Below are positions 5,828-9,907 of a stretch of 9,907 nucleotides of DNA, one piece after another. The stretch is from JAAFIP01 sp031390175 (GTDB lineage: Bacteria > Pseudomonadota > Gammaproteobacteria > Burkholderiales > Burkholderiaceae_C): positions 1 to 9,907 of the forward strand of contig JANMTF010000014.1 in the NCBI GenBank assembly GCA_031390175.1, written 5' to 3'. Position numbers and translations under genes: made by a program. The first letter of the stretch is position 1, and each line of letters opens with the position of its first letter. A model generated the notes under the pieces. It was not told the DNA's origin, searched no databases, and saw only the letters and a program-made list of their open reading frames with translations.

Positions 5828-6406
5828 ATGAATTTCAAAATGCGTGAGAACTCTGTGTTTGCCGTCCTGCTGCGGTCACCGTGGTGGGTCAGCGCGGGGG
5901 TGGCGATCATTTTCATTGCACTGGCGGGTGCATTCATGCCGCCGCAGTATGCGCCTTTTGGCATGTTGAGTGCGATGCCCTTTGTGGTGATTGCAGGCAT
6001 GGTGCTGTGGCGCAACCGCAATGCGCCCGACCCCAAGCGGGTGGATGCCGCCTTGGCCCAAGCCGCCAACCAGCCGTGGCGGGCGTTTGCAGCTGCTTTG
6101 GAAAAAGCTTTCACGGCACAGGGCTATGCCGTCACCCAGCTCTCAGGTGGGCCCGCTAGCGGCGGTGCGGATCTGCGCTTGGAAAGGCGCGAGCGTGTCA
6201 TCCTTGTCAGCGCCAAGCGCTACAAAGCAGCCACTCACGGCGCGGAGCCGTTGCGTGAGCTGGCCGCAGCCGTGGACAAAGCGTCTGCCGACCAAGGTGT
6301 GTACATCAGCCTGGGCGAGGTGACTGACCAAGCCGCCAGCTTTGCCAAAGAGCAGGAGATTGAGTTAGTGTCTGGGCAGCGTTTGGGGGCGTTGTTGATG
6401 GGGTGA
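5828..6406 (+). CDS. Membrane-anchored Mrr-like restriction-endonuclease-fold protein
   Basis: A 192-residue protein with two N-terminal membrane helices (about residues 20-37 and 46-61) followed by a cytoplasmic domain. Residues 83-190 match the pattern of the Mrr_cat type of PD-(D/E)xK nucleases: an amphipathic helix (WRAFAAALEKAFTAQGY), GGADLRLERR with the first acidic residue at D115, then VILVSAKRYKAA with the core lysine K130. A long helix, GVYISLGEVTDQAASFA (157-173) and a short tail follow. The residue two before the lysine is S128, where the family usually has E or Q, so cleavage activity is uncertain. An AAAGAG ribosome binding site sits 5 nt before the ATG. The gene stands alone, divergent from the tRNA gene, with no methyltransferase nearby. 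Such stand-alone membrane-tethered versions are common but poorly characterised; the function is unknown. Confidence 0.75.
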   Translation: MNFKMRENSVFAVLLRSPWWVSAGVAIIFIALAGAFMPPQYAPFGMLSAMPFVVIAGMVLWRNRNAPDPKRVDAALAQAANQPWRAFAAALEKAFTAQGYAVTQLSGGPASGGADLRLERRERVILVSAKRYKAATHGAEPLRELAAAVDKASADQGVYISLGEVTDQAASFAKEQEIELVSGQRLGALLMG

Positions 6407-6450
6407 TAGTTGGTTTGAGTGCGTTGTACGTCTGTGTTCTTGCGTTCTTG

Positions 6451-6541
6451 TGCGTTGCGGGCGATAGAGCGTATTCCAAACGCCCACATGCTGGAGTACC
6501 AGAAATCGGTCGTTCGGCATACGCTCTATCGCCTGCACGCA
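6451..6541. repeat. Hairpin A of the triple-palindrome region
   Basis: The left arm 6451-6474 pairs with the right arm 6519-6541. GGCGATAGAGCGTAT (6460-6474) is perfectly complementary to 6519-6533, and the outer TGCGT/ACGCA also pairs, with a single bulge between. The 44-nt loop carries CTGGAGTACCAG (6491-6502), itself a small stem-loop, followed by AAATCGGTCG. Confidence 0.85.
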
Positions 6542-6542
6542 T

Positions 6543-6603
6543 GTTGGCGCGCGACCGGTAGTCACCGGATGAGCTGACAGGAAACTACCGGTAGCGCGCT
6601 AAC
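6543..6603. repeat. Hairpin B, central palindrome of the region
   Basis: GTTGGCGCGCGACCGGTAGT (6543-6562) and ACTACCGGTAGCGCGCTAAC (6584-6603) are complementary at 18 of 20 positions around a 21-nt loop. Its centre (6573) coincides with the symmetry centre relating the loops of hairpins A and C. Confidence 0.85.
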
Positions 6604-6612
6604 TTGGTTGTT

Positions 6613-6688
6613 GCACGGTGAGGTGTTTATCAGCCGACCGATTTCTGGTACTCCAGTATGAGGGCGGCTGATAAACACCTCACCGTGC
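6613..6688. repeat. Hairpin C of the triple-palindrome region
   Basis: Perfect 24-bp arms at 6613-6636 and 6665-6688 (inner part GGTGTTTATCAGCCG against CGGCTGATAAACACC) enclose a 28-nt loop. The block 6635-6666 is the reverse complement of 6481-6512 in hairpin A at 30 of 32 positions, while the stems of A and C are unrelated in sequence. Confidence 0.88.
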
Positions 6689-6709
6689 GTACCGTGACAG
6701 AGTCACATC

Positions 6710-6750
6710 GCTCTCCAGCCCAATAAACTATTGCGGGAGCAGCTACTGAA
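6710..6750 (+). repeat. Dispersed 41-nt intergenic repeat, copy C
   Basis: The most diverged copy at its head (CTCTCCAGCCCAATAAACTA), but the tail GCGGGAGCAGCTACTGAA is strongly conserved. It lies immediately after the triple-hairpin region and 79 bp before parE, in the same orientation as the other three copies. Confidence 0.65.
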
Positions 6751-6816
6751 AACATAGTGACTGAAGGAGCCCGTCAAAAAGCTGTTATTTCATACAGGCA
6801 TCTGCCATCTTCCCTC

Positions 6817-6822
6817 TACAAT
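6817..6822 (+). promoter_or_regulatory. -10 box candidate for parE
   Basis: TACAAT ends 7 bp before the parE ATG. A start at the usual distance would fall at or next to the A of the ATG, giving a leaderless or nearly leaderless message. No good -35 box is visible, and there is no ribosome binding site between the box and the ATG. Confidence 0.35.
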
Positions 6823-6829
6823 CCACCCC

Positions 6830-8812
6830 ATGGCAGATAAATTACCCACATTGTTAAATACCGCGTACAGCGAAGGCTCGATCCGCGTTCTCAAGGGCTT
6901 GGAGCCCGTCAAGCAGCGCCCTGGCATGTACACCCGCACCGACAATCCGCTGCACGTCATCCAGGAGGTGCTGGACAACTCGGCAGACGAGGCGTTGGCC
7001 GGGTTTGGCAAGAAGATCAAGGTCACCTTGCACACCGACGGCTCGGTCACGATTGACGACGATGGGCGCGGCATACCCATTGGCATGCACCCGGAGGAGA
7101 AAGCGCCGGTGATTGAGCTGGTGTTTACCCGCCTGCACGCGGGTGGCAAGTTTGACAAAGGCAAGGGCGGGGCTTACAACTTCTCGGGCGGCTTGCACGG
7201 CGTGGGCGTGAGTGTGACCAATGCTTTGGGCAAGCGGCTGGAGGCCAGCTCGTACCGTGAGGGCATGGTTGCAAAATTAGTGTTTGAAGGCGGCGACGTG
7301 GTGGAAAAGCTCCATCTGCGCAAACAGATCGAAGGCGACCGCAAGCAAGGCACCAGCGTGCGCGTATGGCCGGATGGAAAGTATTTTGAGTCGCTGGTGA
7401 TCCCGCTCAATGAGCTGACCCACCTGCTGCGCAGCAAGGCCGTGCTGATGCCCGGCGTGAGCGTGACGCTGGTGAACGAGAAAACCAAAGACACGCAAAG
7501 CTGGCAGTACAAAGGCGGCTTGCGCGACTATCTGGAGCAAACGCTCAACGGTGAGGTGGTGATACCGCTCTGGGAGGGCGAGGGCTTCGCCGATGCCAAA
7601 GACGAGACTTTTGCAGAAGGCGAGGGCGCGTCCTGGTGCGTGGCCTTTACGGAAGACGGCCAGCCCGTGCGCGAGAGTTACGTCAACCTGATCCCCACCA
7701 CCAACGGCGGCACGCACGACAGCGGCTTGCGCGATGGTTTGTTCACTGCAGTCAAGAGCTTTATCGAGCTGCATTCACTCTTGCCCAAAGGCGTAAAGCT
7801 GCTGCCCGAAGACGTGTTCGCACGCGCATCCTACGTGCTGTCAGCCAAGGTGTTAGACCCGCAATTTCAAGGCCAGATCAAAGAGCGCCTGAACTCCCGT
7901 GACGCGGTGCGCCTGGTGTCCAACTACGTGCGCCCCGCCATGGAGCTGTGGCTGAACCAGCATGTGGACTACGGCAAAAAACTGGCCGACCTGGCCATCA
8001 AAGCTGCGCAAACCCGCCAGCGCGCCGGGCAAAAAGTAGAAAAGCGCAAAGGCTCTGGCGTGGCCGTGCTGCCGGGCAAGCTGACCGACTGCGAAAGCCG
8101 CGACCTGTCGCATAACGAGGTGTTTTTAGTCGAGGGCGACAGTGCCGGTGGCAGTGCCAAGATGGGCCGCGACAAAGAATCGCAAGCTATTCTCCCTCTG
8201 CGCGGCAAGATTTTGAACACCTGGGAGGTCGAGCGCGACCGCCTGTTTGCCAACACCGAGATCCACGACATCTCAGTCGCTATCGGCGTAGACCCGCATG
8301 GCAAAGACGATACGCCTGATTTAAGCGGGCTGCGCTACGGCAAAATTTGCATACTGTCTGACGCTGACGTAGACGGCTCGCACATTCAGGTGCTCTTGCT
8401 CACATTGTTTTTCAAACACTTCCCCAAGCTTATCGAAACCGGCAACATCTACGTCGCCCGCCCTCCACTGTTTCGCATCGACGCCCCCTCGCGCGGCAAA
8501 AAGCCTGCCAGCAAGCAATATGCGCTGGACCAAGGCGAGCTCAACTCCATTTTGGACAAACTGCGCAAAGACGGTGTAGCGGAGAACAAGTGGACCATCA
8601 GCCGCTTCAAAGGCCTGGGCGAGATGAACGCGGAACAATTATGGGAAACCACACTCAATCCAGACACCCGCCGCTTGCTCCCCGTGCAATACGGCGAGCT
8701 GGATGCCGCTTTCACGGCGATTCGCTTTACCCAGTTGATGGGCAAGGGCGAGGCTGCGGCCCGGCGCGAGCTGATGGAACTGCACGGGGATGCTGTGGAG
8801 ATTGATGTATGA
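6830..8812 (+). CDS. parE: DNA topoisomerase IV subunit B (ParE)
   Basis: A complete 660-residue ATPase subunit of topoisomerase IV, which with ParC decatenates daughter chromosomes and relaxes supercoils. The GHKL ATPase domain shows EVLDNSADEALAG (46-58, catalytic E46), DDDGRGIPIG (76-85) and GGLHGVGVSVTNALG (120-134); K351 in QIKERL is the ATP-contacting lysine of the QTK loop, with Ile in place of Thr. The TOPRIM domain has VEGDSAGGSAKMGRD (434-448, E435) and LSDADVDGSH (509-518) with the metal-binding aspartates. PLRGKILN (456-463) and FKGLGEMN (593-600) are also typical. The length, without the insert that makes gammaproteobacterial GyrB about 800 residues, points to ParE rather than GyrB. 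The ATG at 6830 lacks a Shine-Dalgarno sequence. parC is not in the window; it may lie beyond the right edge, after the transglycosylase gene. Confidence 0.95.
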   Translation: MADKLPTLLNTAYSEGSIRVLKGLEPVKQRPGMYTRTDNPLHVIQEVLDNSADEALAGFGKKIKVTLHTDGSVTIDDDGRGIPIGMHPEEKAPVIELVFTRLHAGGKFDKGKGGAYNFSGGLHGVGVSVTNALGKRLEASSYREGMVAKLVFEGGDVVEKLHLRKQIEGDRKQGTSVRVWPDGKYFESLVIPLNELTHLLRSKAVLMPGVSVTLVNEKTKDTQSWQYKGGLRDYLEQTLNGEVVIPLWEGEGFADAKDETFAEGEGASWCVAFTEDGQPVRESYVNLIPTTNGGTHDSGLRDGLFTAVKSFIELHSLLPKGVKLLPEDVFARASYVLSAKVLDPQFQGQIKERLNSRDAVRLVSNYVRPAMELWLNQHVDYGKKLADLAIKAAQTRQRAGQKVEKRKGSGVAVLPGKLTDCESRDLSHNEVFLVEGDSAGGSAKMGRDKESQAILPLRGKILNTWEVERDRLFANTEIHDISVAIGVDPHGKDDTPDLSGLRYGKICILSDADVDGSHIQVLLLTLFFKHFPKLIETGNIYVARPPLFRIDAPSRGKKPASKQYALDQGELNSILDKLRKDGVAENKWTISRFKGLGEMNAEQLWETTLNPDTRRLLPVQYGELDAAFTAIRFTQLMGKGEAAARRELMELHGDAVEIDV

Positions 8813-8826
8813 GTTTCGCAAGGGTT

Positions 8827-9054
8827 GAATACGGGGATTTTTTTGAACGCAGAGGGCGCGAAGGTTTCGCAGAGGGCGCAAAAGAAGTCAAAGAAAAAAA
8901 ATACAAAGTTAAGAAAATAGAAAACAAAAATCTCCTCGTTAAAAATTGGAATGAATTGCGTGAATCGGTCTTTTTTGGTTTTCCTTTTGTCCCCTCTTTT
9001 TTGCGCTCTTTGCGAAACCTTCGCGCCCTCTGCGTTCAAAAACTCCCCGTTTTC
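8827..9054. repeat. Long palindromic element with 32-bp perfect arms
   Basis: The left arm (about 8827-8887) and right arm (about 8996-9054) form an imperfect inverted repeat of about 60 bp. Within it, 8840-8871 and 9011-9042 are perfectly complementary over 32 bp and contain the units GAACGCAGAGGGCGCGAAGG and TTTCGCAGAGGGCGC. The interior is A-rich on its left half and T-rich on its right half, so pairing may extend inward. The unit type (CGCAGAGG/GCGAAGG) resembles a dispersed repeat I recall from many bacterial genomes; this is memory, not a search. It fills the 283-bp gap between parE and the acetyltransferase gene and could also act as a bidirectional terminator. Confidence 0.85.
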
Positions 9055-9095
9055 GCCCCAATGTCAACCAGCCACCCAACCGGCGAAGCACTAAA

Positions 9096-9629
9096 GTGAC
9101 CGCCAGAGTCCGCCTACGCCCCACCATGCAAAGTGACCTCGCTTATGTGCTGTCGCTGGAGCAGGACGAGCAGAATTTGCCGTTCATCACGCCGTGGGAC
9201 AGAACCCAGCACGAAGCGGCCATCAGGTTTCCGGATTTTCGGCATTTCATCATCGAAGGTGGCGAGGGCCTGGAGCCGGTAGGCTTTCTCATTCTCATTG
9301 GCTGCCGCAGCCAGCACCAGTCCCTGGAGCTCAAGCGCATGGTGGTGCAGGGCAAGGGGCAGGGTTTTGGCCGCGCTGCGTTGCGGGTGGCGAAAAGGGT
9401 AGCGTTTGACGATCTGAATGCACACCGTTTTTGGCTGGACGTAAAGCAGCGTAACCAGCGGGCCAAGGCCTTTTATGACAGCGAAGGTTTCGTGGTGGAG
9501 GGCATCTTGCGCGACGCGGTGCGCGTCCGCTCTGACGACGGCACCGCAGGCTACGACTCATTGGTGGTACTGTCCATGCTGCGCGGCGAGTTTGCCGCGC
9601 GCCGCGCGCAGGCGCTGGAGCTACCGTAA
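9096..9629 (+). CDS. GNAT-family N-acetyltransferase
   Basis: A 177-residue acetyl-CoA-dependent acetyltransferase of the RimJ/RimL-like GNAT branch. The N-terminus RVRLRPTMQSDLAYVLSLEQ (4-23) is the usual first strand and helix. SLELKRMVVQGKGQGFGRAAL (76-96) contains the acetyl-CoA pyrophosphate loop (G88, G90, G92), and FWLDVKQRNQRAKAFYDSEG (112-131), with N120, A123 and Y127, is the conserved motif B region, followed by FVVEGILRDA. The GTG at 9096 is chosen because the next methionine (M11) would delete the first conserved strand; its ribosome binding site is weak. The acceptor substrate is unknown (protein N-terminus, small amine or antibiotic are all possible). The gene lies between a long palindrome and a copy of the dispersed repeat. 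Confidence 0.88.
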   Translation: MTARVRLRPTMQSDLAYVLSLEQDEQNLPFITPWDRTQHEAAIRFPDFRHFIIEGGEGLEPVGFLILIGCRSQHQSLELKRMVVQGKGQGFGRAALRVAKRVAFDDLNAHRFWLDVKQRNQRAKAFYDSEGFVVEGILRDAVRVRSDDGTAGYDSLVVLSMLRGEFAARRAQALELP

Positions 9630-9668
9630 GTGAATATCCGAGTGTCACTGCCATTTGTAAAGCTTTTG

Positions 9669-9709
9669 AGGCTGCAGCCCCATATAGCATCGTGGGAGCA
9701 GCTATTGAA
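9669..9709 (+). repeat. Dispersed 41-nt intergenic repeat, copy D
   Basis: It has the perfect palindrome GGCTGCAGCC (9670-9679) at its head and the conserved tail GTGGGAGCAGCTATTGAA. The GGGAG (9694-9698) and the TTG (9705-9707) have ideal ribosome-binding-site-to-start spacing for the following gene. Confidence 0.7.
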
Positions 9710-9907
9710 TTGGAAGCGTCTCATGGCTGTGCTAGCCCTGCTGCTGTGCGCCGCTGGCAGTGCGCACGCCGACGTGTGGGGCTATGTGGACGACAAAGGT
9801 GTGGCGCGTTTTGCCTCTGAGAAGGTGGATGAGCGCTACGAGCTGTATTTTAAAAGTGGGCAAAATTTTGATACCCAAGACGGCCTGCCCACCGCCCCAA
9901 GTGCGGT
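9705..9907 (+). CDS. Exported DUF4124-type protein, probably lytic transglycosylase, 5' end only
   Basis: The reading frame stays open to the window edge, giving the first 67 residues. From TTG at 9705 the protein starts MNWKRL, then a hydrophobic core and SAHA|DVWG, a clear signal peptide with cleavage after residue 22. The mature start VWGYVDDKGVARFASEKVDE is the pattern of DUF4124 domains that precede SLT lytic transglycosylase domains in Burkholderiales, and such a gene near parE fits that group; the catalytic domain would lie outside the window. The start is ambiguous: ATG at 9723 has its own GGAAG ribosome binding site but would lose the positive charges (K4, R5) of the signal peptide, so I prefer TTG with GGGAG 6 nt upstream. 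The enzyme would act on periplasmic peptidoglycan. Confidence 0.75.
   Translation, partial: MNWKRLMAVLALLLCAAGSAHADVWGYVDDKGVARFASEKVDERYELYFKSGQNFDTQDGLPTAPSA

Larger units (their letters stand above)
6407..6829. other. 423-bp gene-free region before parE
   Basis: No convincing gene is present. The region contains an 8-bp-period repeat of GTTCTTG (6436-6442 and 6444-6450), the three hairpins at 6451-6688, a small perfect stem GTGAC-AGA-GTCAC (6694-6706), copy C of the 41-nt repeat (6710-6750) and a candidate -10 box for parE at 6817-6822. Frames crossing the hairpins code only for unconvincing peptides. Confidence 0.7.

Noticed and set aside
6543..6603. Integron attC-like recombination site
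   Set aside because: The hairpin begins GTT and ends AAC, but the order and the flanking bases do not fit the RYYYAAC...GTTRRRY pattern, and no integron cassette genes or integrase are nearby.
6830..8812. GyrB instead of ParE
   Set aside because: The length of 660 without the large TOPRIM insert, together with the ParE-like motif context (QIKERLNSRD, FKGLGEMN), fits ParE better.
8449..9039. Minus-strand frame of 196 codons
   Set aside because: It is a shadow of parE plus the palindrome; the Phe-rich part is the translated poly-A interior.
8809..9099. Plus-strand frame of 96 codons overlapping the parE stop
   Set aside because: It runs through the long palindrome; its Lys/Asn-rich middle and LRSLRNLRALCVQK-like end come from the repeat, not from a protein family.
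1..9907. CRISPR array, insertion sequence or prophage
   Set aside because: No regularly spaced repeats with unique spacers, no transposase or integrase frame, and no phage structural genes were seen.

Overview
The window looks like chromosomal DNA of a betaproteobacterium, most likely a Comamonadaceae member of the Rhodoferax/Polaromonas/Acidovorax type. This rests on the GC-rich codon use, the style of the DnaB and ParE proteins, a DUF4124-type start of a lytic transglycosylase gene just after the parE region, and a short intergenic repeat of a kind I recall from that family. The assignment is an inference from memory; no search was run.

Layout. The left edge holds the 3' part of dnaB (+). 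It converges on a four-gene minus-strand cluster (about 4747 down to 698): a polytopic membrane protein, a small winged-helix regulator, a serine beta-lactamase-family lipoprotein and a TonB-like, Pro/Ala-rich membrane-anchored protein of unknown function. The cluster is read from a good sigma70-type promoter that carries two CTCTG-N5-CAGAG palindromes, good operator candidates for the cluster's own regulator. Back to back with that promoter is one for a plus-strand toxin-antitoxin pair (ribbon-helix-helix-like antitoxin, PIN-domain toxin, 4-bp overlap). A tRNA-Gly(CCC) gene on the minus strand follows, with an encoded CCA and a terminator-like hairpin starting in the CCA.

Next comes a membrane-anchored Mrr-like nuclease-fold protein, a 423-bp gene-free region, and parE (topoisomerase IV subunit B). 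After parE are a long AT-rich-centred palindrome, a GNAT acetyltransferase gene, and the 5' end of a secreted DUF4124/lytic transglycosylase gene cut by the window edge.

Most unusual structure. The gene-free stretch before parE holds three consecutive hairpins (about 6451-6688). The outer two have stems of different sequence, each still paired, but their loops are near-perfect reverse complements of each other, and the middle hairpin sits at the centre of that symmetry. This suggests a structured RNA or a palindromic mobile element. A second palindrome (8827-9054) has 32-bp perfect arms. A third signal is a 41-nt repeat present four times, always in the same orientation and always between genes; the last copy appears to supply the ribosome binding site and TTG start of the transglycosylase gene.
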